From NCBI RefSeq assembly GCF_000143985.1, contig NC_014364.1, forward strand, positions 2,294,001 to 2,358,000: a stretch of DNA of 64,000 nucleotides, in the 5' to 3' direction. Positions 1-9,861 of the stretch are shown here, one piece after another (within the stretch, counting starts at the first letter, position 1; each line of letters starts with the position of its first letter). A program made the position numbers and the translations under genes. Origin of the DNA: Sediminispirochaeta smaragdinae DSM 11293 (GTDB lineage Bacteria > Spirochaetota > Spirochaetia > DSM-16054 > Sediminispirochaetaceae). The notes under the pieces are model-generated. The model was not told the origin of the DNA. It did not search any database and saw only the letters and a list, made by a program, of their open reading frames with translations.

Positions 1-1
1 C

Positions 2-157
2 TCTTTGATGCCCGACATCACACCCCGTTTTCGAAAGACCGGCTATTTTTCCACTATGGCAGCTACTGCCGCAGCCATGGTGGACCAAAACGGAATGCCA
101 TCACCCTCCTCTGCCGAAGACGGATGGGCCGTTTTGCGGGCCATATACAGGGTTTGA
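2..157 (+). CDS. C-terminal end of an unidentified protein (partial)
   Basis: An open frame runs from the window edge for 51 codons to TGA at 155-157, six bases before the next start. The visible tail ends in AEDGWAVLRAIYRV. The helix-like ending resembles the C-terminus of Gfo/Idh/MocA oxidoreductases, but this is a guess from a short stretch. The tight spacing to the downstream gene suggests co-transcription. Confidence 0.5.
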   Translation, partial: SLMPDITPRFRKTGYFSTMAATAAAMVDQNGMPSPSSAEDGWAVLRAIYRV

Positions 158-163
158 AAGGGC

Positions 164-1003
164 ATGGAACATAGACTTCTTACAAATATTATCTCTGTTC
201 GGGAATTTGAAAAAGCGCTGCGAAAGGGCTTTTTCGGCCAACTTATCGATCTGTTTCGTTTCGGAACAAGTCACCTGATTCCCATGGATGCAGTAACATC
301 GATGCTCGGCTTTTCCTCTCAACGAGCCATCGGGAGAATGATGGTCCCTGTTAAAAAGATTATCGGTTCGGAGGGCCGGGCCTACCAGTTTTCCCGCAGA
401 TTTCGTCCGAAATCCACGAGCTTGAAATCGAGATGGATTCGAATTCATCAGGCAATGGAGGAGTATCGGCCCCTGCCTCCCGTTCAATTGTACGAAATCG
501 GTGGATATTATTTTGTCAGAGACGGTAACCACCGTGTGTCGGTGGCTGTGGCCGAGGGCATCCCGTCGGTTGAAGCAGAGGTCTACTCCGTGGATTTTCC
601 CGGTTCGCTGGAAGGTGCGAACAACCTGAAGGAAATCGAAGAGCGTATCAGAGTGGTACAGCAAAAGAGTTTTTTCAACGAAACCGGGTTTTCGACACAA
701 AACAACGACATTTTTGAGACGACATTCCTATTGGGTTATGAAAAACTGTACAGGGCCATTAGGGAATCTGGGCTGAGCGCAGAGAGGTGGTATGGGGAAC
801 TCTTTCTACCGGCAATTCGACTTATGCGGGAGAAAGAGATCTGTAAGGCCTTTCCTGGCCGAACTTGTGCCGATATTTTTTTGCTGTTTTACGGGTTTCT
901 GCGGGAAGCGGATGATAAAGATTTGGCAAAACGGGTTTTTATCGAAACGGCAAGAAGACAAAGGAGAAAGCCCCGCTTCTCTCTTTTTATGCCGGGGAAA
1001 TGA
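164..1003 (+). CDS. Hypothetical protein with a ParB-like DGNHR motif
   Basis: A 279-aa soluble protein with no signal peptide or membrane segment. Residues 105-131 read like a ParB/Srx-type core: a short beta pair, then VRDGNHRVSVA, as in ParB-like proteins where the segment binds nucleotide or DNA. The C-terminal 120 residues are basic and helical (RRQRRKPR near the end). AAAGGG lies just before the ATG. It follows a truncated upstream gene by 6 nt and converges on the minus-strand gene at 987, overlapping its tail. The cellular role is unknown; the ParB-like assignment rests on one motif. Confidence 0.72.
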   Translation: MEHRLLTNIISVREFEKALRKGFFGQLIDLFRFGTSHLIPMDAVTSMLGFSSQRAIGRMMVPVKKIIGSEGRAYQFSRRFRPKSTSLKSRWIRIHQAMEEYRPLPPVQLYEIGGYYFVRDGNHRVSVAVAEGIPSVEAEVYSVDFPGSLEGANNLKEIEERIRVVQQKSFFNETGFSTQNNDIFETTFLLGYEKLYRAIRESGLSAERWYGELFLPAIRLMREKEICKAFPGRTCADIFLLFYGFLREADDKDLAKRVFIETARRQRRKPRFSLFMPGK

Positions 1004-1319
1004 GAAGTCTGGGCCGTGGGCTCGAGGGCAGAAGATGCAGCCTGACAGAGCCTGGCGAGCCGATACGTTCGAGAGATCTGCTACTCAACTCAACGGTACC
1101 GAGCCTGCACTCATTTTTTTGGACTACGATTCCTTCAATTGCTACTGCCGATCCATTATGGAGCATATCGATCGAATCGCCGAGAAAGAGACTAACAGGT
1201 GCTTCCGTCATCATGAGGCCAATATCAAAACCATCGTTCGGGTTGATTACAATGTGTTGTTCCGAAATATTAAAATCGGCCAAGACCTTCAAGACACCCG
1301 TCTCACGCATATTGTCCAT
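987..1319 (-). CDS. Small hypothetical protein
   Basis: The frame stays open further upstream, into the LOG gene, but the first ATG (1319) sits next to a strong GGAGGA at 1323-1328; a second ATG at 1310 has more usual spacing. The product of about 110 aa has alternating hydrophobic segments that look like a small beta-rich fold, and no known motif. It is the last gene of a minus-strand run (DHOD-like, LOG, this gene). Its 3' end overlaps the tail of the plus-strand gene by 17 nt. Function unknown; overlapping plus-strand frames lack such a ribosome site. Confidence 0.45.
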   Translation of the reverse strand: MDNMRETGVLKVLADFNISEQHIVINPNDGFDIGLMMTEAPVSLFLGDSIDMLHNGSAVAIEGIVVQKNECRLGTVELSSRSLERIGSPGSVRLHLLPSSPRPRLLISPA

Positions 1320-1374
1320 AACTCCTCCGCTGCAATTGATGGTATGAATTTTCCCTAAAAAAGCAAATTTTTCA

Positions 1375-1944
1375 TCACCATTTTTGCACCTCGGAGGGGC
1401 GGAAATCTTCAAGAAGAGAAAAAACTTCATTACAACTTTGGGAAACAAGAAGTTGCCTACGATGTGCTTCTTTCAGAAACCCTTCGCTTACCGCATGGTC
1501 GAGCATTGCCAAAAGCGGGTCATAAAAGCCGCAGATATTCAAAAGCGCTACCGGTTTTTGATGATAGCCCAGTTGCAGCCAGGTAAATACCTCAAGAATC
1601 TCCTCCCAGGTACCAATCCCCCCGGGAAGAGCGATAAAAGCATCGGCAAGGGCATACATCCTTGCCTTACGAACATGCATATCCGCCACCACTTCGAGGC
1701 GAACCCCCGGCTGAGGGGCAACATGACGGTGTATTGCTTCGGGAATTACACCGATAACCTCGGCAGAACGTGAGAGAGCGGCCCTTGCAACCTGGCCCAT
1801 CAGTCCAACACTGCTTCCCCCATAGACAAGGGCCAGTCCCCGTTCGGCGACGGCATACCCCAGCTTTTCAGCCCACTGCATATAGATAGGCCTATTTCCT
1901 CCGCTGGAGCCGGAAAAGACTGCAACACGCCGCAAGCCATTCAT
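1375..1944 (-). CDS. LOG family protein (nucleoside monophosphate phosphoribohydrolase-like)
   Basis: A 189-aa protein of the LOG/lysine decarboxylase-like Rossmann family. It shows GGSSVGLMG (42-50), the basic VRKARM segment (91-96) and the family signature PGGIGTWEE (107-115). Characterised members cleave ribose 5-phosphate from nucleoside monophosphates such as AMP or cytokinin nucleotides; the older decarboxylase label is wrong. Length matches the family. It starts 13 nt after the DHOD-like gene, so the two are probably co-transcribed. The true substrate in this organism cannot be read from sequence. Confidence 0.88.
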   Translation of the reverse strand: MNGLRRVAVFSGSSGGNRPIYMQWAEKLGYAVAERGLALVYGGSSVGLMGQVARAALSRSAEVIGVIPEAIHRHVAPQPGVRLEVVADMHVRKARMYALADAFIALPGGIGTWEEILEVFTWLQLGYHQKPVALLNICGFYDPLLAMLDHAVSEGFLKEAHRRQLLVSQSCNEVFSLLEDFRPSEVQKW

Positions 1945-1957
1945 CTGTCTGTAGGAT

Positions 1958-2941
1958 TCAAGCGATGCCCACCAGCGCTTTTATATATTGACTCCGCTCG
2001 TAGGCTTCCGGACGATTACTTCGTTCCTGACAAAGCATACCGTTGAAATCGGCAATGGTCCCAAACCCTTTACGGTCCATCCAGTCGCTAAGAAAATCGA
2101 GAATTTCCGTAATAGTTCCGGTTCCGTTTTGGATCAGCGAGGAACAGAGCTGGACGGTTTTTGCACCGGCCAAAAGCTGTTTGACAGCTGCGGCTCCATC
2201 GTAGATTCCCGTAGAAGCCGAAAGATCGCTTTCGACCTCACCACTCATGAGGGCGATCCATTGAAGTACCATACCCATCTCTTCGGGAACGCTCAAAACA
2301 GGGCCCGCAGAAAGCTTCAGCTTCTCGATGTCAAGATCGGGGCGGTAGAATCGATTAAAGAGGGTTATACCGGATGCTCCTGCCTTGGAAAGTTCTGAAA
2401 TGGTCTTTGCCATGCCGCTGAAATAGGGACCGAGCTTGACCGAAAGAGGGATCGAAACCTGTTTTTTCACCTTTTTAAGAATCGAAAAATATTCCTTCTC
2501 AATTTCGCTACCGTCGGTTCCCGCATCGGAAGGGATGATAAAGATATTAAGTTCAAGGGCATCGGCTCCGACTGCCTCAAAACGCTGGGCATATTCCGTC
2601 CAGTTTCCGGCGGAAACACAGTTGACACTGGCGATAACCGGTATGGAAAGCTTCTCTTTCGCTTTTTCCACCAAAGCAAGGTATTCATTTAAGTAATAGT
2701 CTCTGCTGCTATCTCGCAAGAAATCATATGCATCGGCGTGGGCATCAAAATCGAGACCACCAATCATCCTTGAAGCATCATGGGAGATCTGTTCTTCAAA
2801 GAGACTCTTCAGCACAACAGCCCCTGCACCTGCTGCCTCGCATTTCTCCAACCCACGCAGATTGGCGGTCAAGGGAGAACTGGAAACCATTATGGGATTT
2901 TTCATCGGGATATTCATATAGGTGGTCGAAAGATCAGCCAT
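1958..2941 (-). CDS. Dihydroorotate dehydrogenase-like flavoprotein
   Basis: A TIM-barrel flavoprotein of about 327 aa. The N-terminus (YMNIPMKNPIMVSSSPLT) and later SVNC, KLGPY and FNRFY segments fit the DHOD-like branch related to PyrD. It could oxidise dihydroorotate or act on another dihydropyrimidine; no other pyrimidine genes are nearby, so the exact reaction is open. AGGAGG followed 6 nt later by ATG sets the start at 2941, not the ATG six codons upstream. A TATACA-type -10 lies in the 138-nt gap behind gcvPB, so it may have its own promoter. Confidence 0.82.
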   Translation of the reverse strand: MADLSTTYMNIPMKNPIMVSSSPLTANLRGLEKCEAAGAGAVVLKSLFEEQISHDASRMIGGLDFDAHADAYDFLRDSSRDYYLNEYLALVEKAKEKLSIPVIASVNCVSAGNWTEYAQRFEAVGADALELNIFIIPSDAGTDGSEIEKEYFSILKKVKKQVSIPLSVKLGPYFSGMAKTISELSKAGASGITLFNRFYRPDLDIEKLKLSAGPVLSVPEEMGMVLQWIALMSGEVESDLSASTGIYDGAAAVKQLLAGAKTVQLCSSLIQNGTGTITEILDFLSDWMDRKGFGTIADFNGMLCQERSNRPEAYERSQYIKALVGIA

Positions 2942-3079
2942 GTATTCCTCCTCACTCACTCATGTTTTTTAACGTATTTGACGCGTCGATCATTGTATAC
3001 ACTCAGCCCTCTTTGAGCAAGCGACTCTTTTTGTAAGGAGGACAAGATGATACTACTATACATGAAGACAGCGACCGGA

Positions 3080-4540
3080 TTATTCCGGCCGCCAGGCTAC
3101 AATAGGATGTTTTGCCGCCTGTACTTCATCGACTCTCCGTACCGGTGTCTGGTGAGGAGCATCATGGAGCTTTTGAGGATCGACAGCCGCCTGTTTGGCT
3201 ATCGACTCCATGACCTCAACGAAGCGATCCAAGGTCTCTTTTGATTCGCTTTCCGTCGGCTCAATCATCAGTGCTTCAGGAACGATGAGGGGAAAGTAGA
3301 TTGTTGGGGGATGAATTCCCGCATCGAGAAGGGCCTTGGCAACATCCAGGGCGGAAATACCGAACTCTTCCTTTATGTTCTTGGCGCTTAGGACGAATTC
3401 GTGCTTGCAGATCCCCTCGAAGGGAATGGAAAAACTCGTTTTCAGGCGTGAGCGGAGATAATTGGCATTAAGAACAGCCATCTCGCTGGCAGCGGTAAGC
3501 CCATCCGAACCCATGGCAAGCAGAAAAGCGTAGGCCCGTGTCAAGACCCCGATGTTGCCGTAGAAGCCGCTGATTCTTCCTATCGACTCGGGATGAGCAA
3601 AACAGAAATCGTAGGCCTCTCCCTGTTTCTCCACATCTGGAACCGGCAAAAACTTTACCAGGCGCTTTGAGACCAGAACCGGTCCAGCTCCCGGTCCTCC
3701 GCCGCCATGCGGGGTGGAAAAGGTTTTATGGAGATTCATATGGATAACATCGAAGCCCATATCCCCGGGGCGCACCTTCCCCATGATGGCGTTCAGGTTT
3801 GCACCGTCGTAGTAAAGCAGGCCGCCGGCATCATGGACCAACGTTGCAATGGTTTCGATATCTTTTTCGAAAAGCCCAAGGGTATTGGGATTCGTCAGCA
3901 TGATTCCCGCAAGGTTTTCATCAAGGTGCTTTTTCAGGTCTTCGATGGAAACAAGACCTCGGTGATCAGCTTCGATCTCCTGGACCTCAAAGCCGGATAT
4001 ATGGGCGGATGCGGGATTCGTTCCATGAGCACTGGTCGGAACAAGAATTTTTCGACGGTCGTGCTCTCCCCTGCTTTTAAAATAGGCCTTGAAGAGTTTC
4101 ATGCCGGTAAACTCCCCATGTGCACCAGCGAAGGGCTGGAGCGTGCCCCATTGCATTCCGGTAAGCTCGCACAAGCCTTTGGTAAGCTTGTACATGAGTT
4201 CGAGGATACCTTGTACATCTTCGCTCGGCTGGAGGGGATGTAAGGAGGTAAATCCGGAAAGAGCGGCAATATCCTCATTTACCTTGGGATTGTACTTCAT
4301 GGTACAGCTTCCCAGGGGATAGAACCCTGCATCAACACCAAAACTACGGGATGCCAGTTCGGTGAAATGTCGAACGACATCCACTTCACTCACTTCCGGC
4401 AGGCATGTCTCACCATTGCGTCGATAGTTCTCTGGTATGAGATTATCGATAGGCTTTGTTTCCACATCGTTTTCGGGAAAGAGGAAGCCACGCCGTCCGG
4501 CTACCGATCGTTCGAAAATCAACTGTGTTTCCCCGTCCAT
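3080..4540 (-). CDS. gcvPB: Glycine dehydrogenase (decarboxylating), subunit 2
   Basis: A 486-aa beta-type P-protein subunit of the glycine cleavage system. It is PLP-dependent and, with GcvPA, decarboxylates glycine and passes the aminomethyl group to lipoyl-GcvH. The PLP lysine is K272 in [17 protein letters not shown], with the glycine-rich strip right after it. The start ATG overlaps the gcvPA stop (TAATG) and has GGGAGG upstream, implying translational coupling. It is the last gene of the serA-to-gcvPB operon. Length is normal for the split form found in many anaerobes. Confidence 0.96.
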   Translation of the reverse strand: MDGETQLIFERSVAGRRGFLFPENDVETKPIDNLIPENYRRNGETCLPEVSEVDVVRHFTELASRSFGVDAGFYPLGSCTMKYNPKVNEDIAALSGFTSLHPLQPSEDVQGILELMYKLTKGLCELTGMQWGTLQPFAGAHGEFTGMKLFKAYFKSRGEHDRRKILVPTSAHGTNPASAHISGFEVQEIEADHRGLVSIEDLKKHLDENLAGIMLTNPNTLGLFEKDIETIATLVHDAGGLLYYDGANLNAIMGKVRPGDMGFDVIHMNLHKTFSTPHGGGGPGAGPVLVSKRLVKFLPVPDVEKQGEAYDFCFAHPESIGRISGFYGNIGVLTRAYAFLLAMGSDGLTAASEMAVLNANYLRSRLKTSFSIPFEGICKHEFVLSAKNIKEEFGISALDVAKALLDAGIHPPTIYFPLIVPEALMIEPTESESKETLDRFVEVMESIAKQAAVDPQKLHDAPHQTPVRRVDEVQAAKHPIVAWRPE

Positions 4541-5883
4541 TACAACACCTCCCGGGCAATGTCAACATAGCGGTCCATTTCTTGCTTTGTCCGCTTCTCG
4601 GTGACGGCAATGGTCACAAGCCCCTGATACCGTTCATCAAGATTTTCAACCCGGACACCTCCGTAGATTCCTCCCGATCGAAGAGCCTTGATCAGATCGT
4701 CCGTTTTGCTACCAATATTCAAGGTAAATTCGTTGAAAAAGGGCTCGGCAGAGAGGGCTTCGGCTCCAAGCTCTTTTACAAGTCGATCGTGCAGGTAATG
4801 GGCCTTTTGCAGACAGAGATTTCCAGCCTCTTTAAGGCCTTGCTTGCCGATAAGCGACAGGTAGATGGTTGTTCCTAGGGCTGCGAGGGCCTGGTTCGAA
4901 CAAATATTACTTGTCGCCCGTTCCCGTTTTATATGTTGTTCCCGAGCCTGAAGGGTCAGAACAAAGGCCCGCTTTCCCTCCGCGTCCGTCGTCTGTCCGA
5001 CGATTCTACCCGGCAGTTTTCGCATAAGCTTTTCCCGTGTTGCTATATAACCGACGGAAGGGCCTCCGAAATAGGAGGGAAGACCGAAAGGCTGGGTATC
5101 ACCAACGGCTATGTCCGCATTCCATTCTGCTTGGGAACGTGCAATACCGAGGCTCATGGGATTCGAAGAGACGATAAGCTTGCTCTTATTATCGTGTACC
5201 GCATCGGCAAGGCCTGTAAGATCCTCCAGATAGCCGAAAATGTTCGGTGTCTGAACCAGGACCGCTGCCACTTCGGACTTCAGCGCATCCCTGATCGCGG
5301 CAAAATTGCTTCGCCCCTTTTCTGCCGGCACTTCGACGATATTTATGCCAAGATCACCAAAATAGGTTCGAAGGACAGCCTTGGTAGAGGGATGTACCGT
5401 TTCGGATACCAGAATGGTATCGCTGTTTCTGGATGAATTGACCGCCATAGCCGCCGCTTCGACCGCTGCCGTGGCGCCATCGTAAAGTGAGGCATTTGCG
5501 ACATCCATGCCGGTAATCGAACAGATCATCGACTGGAACTCGAAAATTGCCTGCAGGACACCCTGGCTGATTTCGGCTTGATAGGGAGTATAGCTGGTAT
5601 AGAACATGGGAAGGCCCATGATCCGCCCGACAACGGAAGGAATAATATGGTCGTACGAACCACAACCGAGAAAGGATATCGCTGACCGGTTTTTTTCTGC
5701 CAGATGAGAAAGCTCCTGATAGACTTCCCACTCTGTTTTTGTTTTGGGGAGATTAAGCTCTTTCTGGAGTAAAACCGAAGGTGCAATATCAGAAAAGAGA
5801 TCATCGATGCTCGAGACCCCGATGGTTTCGAGCATCGATTTGATCTCATCCTCGGTCTGGGGAAGATAAGGATGTTGGATCAT
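4540..5883 (-). CDS. gcvPA: Glycine dehydrogenase (decarboxylating), subunit 1
   Basis: A 447-aa alpha-type P-protein subunit, partner of GcvPB. The N-terminal [18 protein letters not shown] and the [21 protein letters not shown] and SLYDGATA segments are typical. It has the aminotransferase fold without the catalytic lysine, which lies in GcvPB. GAGGAG precedes the ATG, 7 nt after the gcvH stop. It is the sixth gene of the serine-glycine operon. Nothing looks truncated. Confidence 0.96.
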   Translation of the reverse strand: MIQHPYLPQTEDEIKSMLETIGVSSIDDLFSDIAPSVLLQKELNLPKTKTEWEVYQELSHLAEKNRSAISFLGCGSYDHIIPSVVGRIMGLPMFYTSYTPYQAEISQGVLQAIFEFQSMICSITGMDVANASLYDGATAAVEAAAMAVNSSRNSDTILVSETVHPSTKAVLRTYFGDLGINIVEVPAEKGRSNFAAIRDALKSEVAAVLVQTPNIFGYLEDLTGLADAVHDNKSKLIVSSNPMSLGIARSQAEWNADIAVGDTQPFGLPSYFGGPSVGYIATREKLMRKLPGRIVGQTTDAEGKRAFVLTLQAREQHIKRERATSNICSNQALAALGTTIYLSLIGKQGLKEAGNLCLQKAHYLHDRLVKELGAEALSAEPFFNEFTLNIGSKTDDLIKALRSGGIYGGVRVENLDERYQGLVTIAVTEKRTKQEMDRYVDIAREVL

Positions 5884-5890
5884 TTTGAGT

Positions 5891-6274
5891 TTATTCCTCC
5901 TCTTTGAGGAATGCCTCGTATGCGGCGGCGTCCATGAGATCGTCGAGCTCAGAAGTGTCGCTCAGCTCAAGGGCGAAAATGAAGGTATCGTAGGGGGCTT
6001 CGTTAATGGTTTCAGGAGCATCCTCAAGTGCATCATTGACCTCTGTTATCTTGCCGGACACCGGAGCATATACAGGGGCTGCAGCCTTTACCGATTCGAT
6101 GTTGACGACTTCGTCACCTTTCGAAACCTCGTCATCAAGCTCGGGGAGTTCCACAAATACGATATCACCGAGTTCTTCCTGGGCATGATCGCTGATTCCC
6201 ACATAAGCAACCTCGCCCTTTACCTTCACCCATTCATGATTTTCAGTATATTTCAGTGATTTGTCTACGCTCAT
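5891..6274 (-). CDS. gcvH: Glycine cleavage system H protein
   Basis: The lipoyl carrier that shuttles the aminomethyl group between GcvP, GcvT and the L protein. The lipoylation lysine is K63 in NIESVKAAAPV. The frame is open for 36 codons upstream, but AGGAGG lies 7 nt before the ATG at 6274, giving the usual size of 127 aa. It lies 22 nt after gcvT and 7 nt before gcvPA. No dihydrolipoamide dehydrogenase gene is in the window, so the L protein must be encoded elsewhere. Confidence 0.96.
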   Translation of the reverse strand: MSVDKSLKYTENHEWVKVKGEVAYVGISDHAQEELGDIVFVELPELDDEVSKGDEVVNIESVKAAAPVYAPVSGKITEVNDALEDAPETINEAPYDTFIFALELSDTSELDDLMDAAAYEAFLKEEE

Positions 6275-6296
6275 TGCCATACCTCCTTTGGCTCTA

Positions 6297-7424
6297 TTAT
6301 TTCTTACCAGTATTCTTATAAAATGGTGTTTTGGCCAGTCTGGCACGCTTCTTTTTCTTGCCGATTTCAATTTCGATTTCATCGCCTATCTCAAGGCCGA
6401 TTCCCCGTTCGATGAGTACAAGGCCGAGGAAAGAGTCGAGCATAGGACTTTTGGTCCCGCTTGTTACATAACCGATCTCACGATCGCCGAGGAAAACCTT
6501 GTATCCTTCTCTGGGGACTCCTTTATCGACCATTTCACAGCCTCTCAGACTGCGGGGAATTCCCTTTTCCTTCTGTTTCAGCAAAGCGGACTTTCCACAA
6601 AAATCTGAATGCTTATCGAATTTTACGAAGAAAGAGAGATTCGCTTCAAGCGGAGAGATAGTATCGGAGAGTTCATGGCCGTACAACGGAAGTTTTGCCT
6701 CGAATCGCAGGGTATCCCTGGCCCCAAGTCCACAGGGAAGAACACCCCGTTCCTTTGTTTTATCCAAAATAAAGGTCCAAATATCCGCTGCATCGTCAGC
6801 ATTACAGTAGATCTCGAAGCCATCCTCACCGGTGTAGCCAGTCCGGCTTATAATACAGGACTTACCGGCGACAGGAATATCGGTTCGAAAACGGAAAAAG
6901 GTAATCTCATCTACGGCCTGACCAAGCAGTTCCCTGAAATAATCATTGGCCTTCGGTCCTTGAAATGCAATTTGGGCATAGCGATCGGACTGGTTACTCA
7001 CCTTAGGCTTATCGCTTTCACGCTGCATCCAGGGATTCGCCGAGCTGATCCAGACAAAGTCTTTTTCTACATTGGCGGCATTCGCGACGATGAGAATTTT
7101 CTCGGCGGAAAGACGGTAGATCATGAGGTCGTCCACGACTCCTCCGTCGGGCCTGCACATGAGAGCATAAAGGCATTTGCCGTCGTTCATCTTCGAAATA
7201 TCATTGGTAACAAGATAATCGACAAATTCGACGGCCCGAGGGCCCTCCACCATGATTTCTCCCATGTGTGATACATCAAAGAGACCTGCATTCTTCCGTA
7301 CAGCCATATGTTCGGCTATGATACCGGTTTCAAACTGAACAGGAAGTTCCCATCCCCCGAAGTCTATCAATTTTACTCCGTCGTACTGTTTATAGACGTC
7401 GTAGAGGGGCGTTCGTTTCAACAT
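6297..7424 (-). CDS. gcvT: Aminomethyltransferase (glycine cleavage T protein)
   Basis: A 375-aa T protein that moves the one-carbon unit from GcvH to tetrahydrofolate and releases ammonia. Family segments include FDVSHMGEIMVEG near residue 50, SRTGYTGEDGFEIY for folate binding, and GLGARDTLRFEAKLPLYGHEL. The C-terminal barrel has GYVTSGTKSP. GGAGG lies 8 nt before the ATG, 11 nt after the Lrp gene. Length is normal. Confidence 0.96.
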   Translation of the reverse strand: MLKRTPLYDVYKQYDGVKLIDFGGWELPVQFETGIIAEHMAVRKNAGLFDVSHMGEIMVEGPRAVEFVDYLVTNDISKMNDGKCLYALMCRPDGGVVDDLMIYRLSAEKILIVANAANVEKDFVWISSANPWMQRESDKPKVSNQSDRYAQIAFQGPKANDYFRELLGQAVDEITFFRFRTDIPVAGKSCIISRTGYTGEDGFEIYCNADDAADIWTFILDKTKERGVLPCGLGARDTLRFEAKLPLYGHELSDTISPLEANLSFFVKFDKHSDFCGKSALLKQKEKGIPRSLRGCEMVDKGVPREGYKVFLGDREIGYVTSGTKSPMLDSFLGLVLIERGIGLEIGDEIEIEIGKKKKRARLAKTPFYKNTGKK

Positions 7425-7435
7425 CCTATAACCTC

Positions 7436-7885
7436 CTATATAATATAGGGAACCCGAAGGTTGTACCCCTGATAGACGACAAAGGTTTCGACCTCTTGAA
7501 TTTCACCGACTTTGGACAACTCCTCGGTGAAAAACTCAAGCAGTCCAAACCCTTCGTTTTCATCCAGCAAGACCTGGACAATAAGATCGTAACGACCGGT
7601 GACAACACTGACGGATACCGATCCTCTCAGATTGCTGAATTCTTTTCCTTTTCTAACCAACTCGGTGGTCGAAAGCTTCACTCCGCAAATGATCAGTCGA
7701 TGACCAGGCAGAGATTCCGGGTCCACAAGACCCGAAATCTCCAGAATTCCTTCCTCAATCAACTTATTGACCCGGGAACGAACCGTATTTTCCGTAATGG
7801 AAAGCTCATCGGCTATCGCTGAAAAACTCTTTCGGCCGTCGCGAAGATGCTTGATGATTGCTATGTTCGTTTCGTCGATCTTCAT
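7436..7885 (-). CDS. Lrp/AsnC family transcriptional regulator
   Basis: A 149-aa regulator with an N-terminal winged helix (residues 1-55, FSAIADELSITENTVRSRVNKL) and a C-terminal RAM/ActR-like ligand-binding domain (about 65-145). The family binds amino acids and forms oligomers on DNA. It lies between serC and gcvT, inside the operon of the pathway it probably controls; glycine or serine is the likely effector, by inference. It begins 6 nt after serC without a clear ribosome site, consistent with coupling. No operator sequence could be assigned. Confidence 0.93.
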   Translation of the reverse strand: MKIDETNIAIIKHLRDGRKSFSAIADELSITENTVRSRVNKLIEEGILEISGLVDPESLPGHRLIICGVKLSTTELVRKGKEFSNLRGSVSVSVVTGRYDLIVQVLLDENEGFGLLEFFTEELSKVGEIQEVETFVVYQGYNLRVPYII

Positions 7886-7891
7886 GACAAC

Positions 7892-8977
7892 TCAGCCGTT
7901 TTTGCGCTGAAACTCCTTCATAAATTGTGCAAGGGTGGAAACCGCATCCTCGGGAAGGCTATTGTAGATTGATGCACGACAACCACCCACACTTCTATGT
8001 CCCTTAAGACCAAGCATTCCAGCCTCTTCACTCTCTTTCAGGAATTTTGCTTCAAGCTCTTCGTTCGGCAGTCTGAAAACCACATTCATTGTCGAGCGAT
8101 ACTTCTCGTCCACTGGGCAGCGGTAGAAGCCATTGCTTTCGGCCATGGTACCGTAAAGCAGTGCCGATTTCTTTTCGGCTCGCTTTGCCATTGCTTCTGC
8201 ACCGCCTGTCTTTTTTATCCACTCAAGCACGAGCTTGATTCCCCAGATACTGAAGACGGGAGGGGTGTTGTAGAGGGCGTTGCTCTTGGTGTGGGTCTTG
8301 TAATTAAGATATGCGGTAAGATGATCACCACATCGCTCAAGCAGGTCATTGCGGATGATCGCAATGGTAGCACCGGCCGGTCCGAGGTTTTTCTGGGCTC
8401 CCGCGTAGATCATGGCAAATTTATCAACAGGTACAGGGCGGCTGAGAATATCACTGGACATATCGGCGATCAGCGGTACATCTCCGGTTTCGGGCCAATG
8501 TTTCCACTCGAGCCCCCCGATGGTCTCATTACTGGTGAGATGAAGATAGGCGGAATTTGCGGAAGGTTTAACAGAGGAGGCCTCGGGAAGGGTGGTATAG
8601 TTCTTATCTTTCCCGTCGAAAACGGCATGTACCTTCCCTATCTTTTCCGCGTCGGTATAGGCCTTTTTCGCCCAGGTACCGGTCAGGGTATAATCCCCGA
8701 CCTTACCGTCGACGAGGAAGTTCATCGGAACCATGCTGAATTGAAGGGTTGCACCGCCTCCGAGAAAGATGACGCTATAGTCGTCGGAAATTCCCATAAG
8801 CTCTTTTATTAAAGCGATGGCCTCGTTGTGGACCTTATCGTAGACCTTCCCGCGATGGGAGGCTTCGATCAATGAGAATCCGTTGCCCTGATAGTCCACA
8901 ATATTTGCCTGTAGCTCTTCAAGCACTTCCACGGGCAACACGGAAGGTCCGGCATAAAAATTAAGTTTTCGGCTCAC
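7892..8977 (-). CDS. serC: Phosphoserine aminotransferase
   Basis: A 361-aa class V PLP aminotransferase that converts 3-phosphohydroxypyruvate and glutamate to phosphoserine. The N-terminus NFYAGPSVLP, the GGGATLQF phosphate-binding loop and lysine K196 in AGAQKNLGPAG are diagnostic. Translation starts at GTG with GGAGG 6 nt upstream and overlaps the serA stop by 4 nt. It is the second gene of the operon and also serves pyridoxine synthesis in many bacteria. No serB is present in the window. Confidence 0.96.
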   Translation of the reverse strand: MSRKLNFYAGPSVLPVEVLEELQANIVDYQGNGFSLIEASHRGKVYDKVHNEAIALIKELMGISDDYSVIFLGGGATLQFSMVPMNFLVDGKVGDYTLTGTWAKKAYTDAEKIGKVHAVFDGKDKNYTTLPEASSVKPSANSAYLHLTSNETIGGLEWKHWPETGDVPLIADMSSDILSRPVPVDKFAMIYAGAQKNLGPAGATIAIIRNDLLERCGDHLTAYLNYKTHTKSNALYNTPPVFSIWGIKLVLEWIKKTGGAEAMAKRAEKKSALLYGTMAESNGFYRCPVDEKYRSTMNVVFRLPNEELEAKFLKESEEAGMLGLKGHRSVGGCRASIYNSLPEDAVSTLAQFMKEFQRKNG

Positions 8978-9861
8978 AGTTTTCCTCCATCAATAAGTTC
9001 CTTGATCGTTGCATACGCCTCGTCTCCGATTCGCAGGAGATTTTCTTTGCTGCTGGCCCCAATGTGAGGCGTAAGCACTACATTCGGCGCCTTCAGTATC
9101 GGATAATCATCTGCAGGCGGATCCGAAGGATAGACATCGGTGGCATAGGCTTTTACCTTGCCCTCCTCCAGGGCCTTTACCATGTCGTCGGCCTTAACGC
9201 AGGGGCCTCGTCCCGTGTTGATAACCACGGGATTCTTGCCACAGACCGCAAAGATTTTGCTGTTCAGCATTCCCTCGGTTTCGGGAGTCAAAGGAAGGTG
9301 AAGAGAGATGTAATCGGCATCCCGTACCGCTTCTTCCAAAGAAGGCTTCATCTCTGCATAGGGGCTGGAAGAAACGAACTTGTCGAAAGCAACTACCTTC
9401 ATGCCGAAAGCAGCGGCGCGTTTTGCAACCTCGGTGGCGATGTTGCCGATACCGACAAGACAGAGGGTCTTTCCAAAAAGCTCTGTACGTTTCAGCTCTT
9501 TTTTCAGCCACTTTCCCTCTTGCATTCCGTTATGTGCCTCAATAATCCTGTTGGGAATCTGGATCATGAGCGCAAAGGCAAGTTCCGCAACAGCAATGGA
9601 GCTGGCTTTGGGAGTATTGCGGACAATGATTCCCTTGCTTTCCGCGTAGGTTTTATCGATGTTATCGATTCCTACGCCACCTCGGATAATGAGCTTTAGT
9701 TTTTTTGCTTGATCGATCCATTCGGCGGTACATTTCGTTTTGCTTCTGACAAGCACGATGTCCGCTTCCGCAAGCCGACTTTTGTCGTCGGTAACCTCTC
9801 CAAAACTCGAAAGTTTTTCTGGGAGGGCCGCGTCAAACGCATCGGAGATTAATATCAGCAT
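8974..9861 (-). CDS. serA: D-3-phosphoglycerate dehydrogenase, short form
   Basis: A 295-aa D-2-hydroxyacid dehydrogenase that oxidises 3-phosphoglycerate at the start of serine synthesis. It shows RGGVGIDNID, the NAD-binding GIGNIATEVAKRAAAFG, the NTGRGP catalytic arginine and the LTPHIGASS histidine. It stops before any ACT or ASB domain, so it is the short form and probably lacks serine feedback inhibition through ACT. AGGAGG precedes the ATG. It is the first gene of the operon, so the promoter should lie in the AT-rich 9862-10004 stretch. The context with serC supports SerA over other hydroxyacid dehydrogenases. Confidence 0.93.
   Translation of the reverse strand: MLILISDAFDAALPEKLSSFGEVTDDKSRLAEADIVLVRSKTKCTAEWIDQAKKLKLIIRGGVGIDNIDKTYAESKGIIVRNTPKASSIAVAELAFALMIQIPNRIIEAHNGMQEGKWLKKELKRTELFGKTLCLVGIGNIATEVAKRAAAFGMKVVAFDKFVSSSPYAEMKPSLEEAVRDADYISLHLPLTPETEGMLNSKIFAVCGKNPVVINTGRGPCVKADDMVKALEEGKVKAYATDVYPSDPPADDYPILKAPNVVLTPHIGASSKENLLRIGDEAYATIKELIDGGKL

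Noticed and set aside
792-1358. Plus-strand frames overlapping the end of the ParB-like gene and the small minus-strand gene
   Set aside because: They overlap a better-supported gene, lack ribosome sites and have no protein-like composition.
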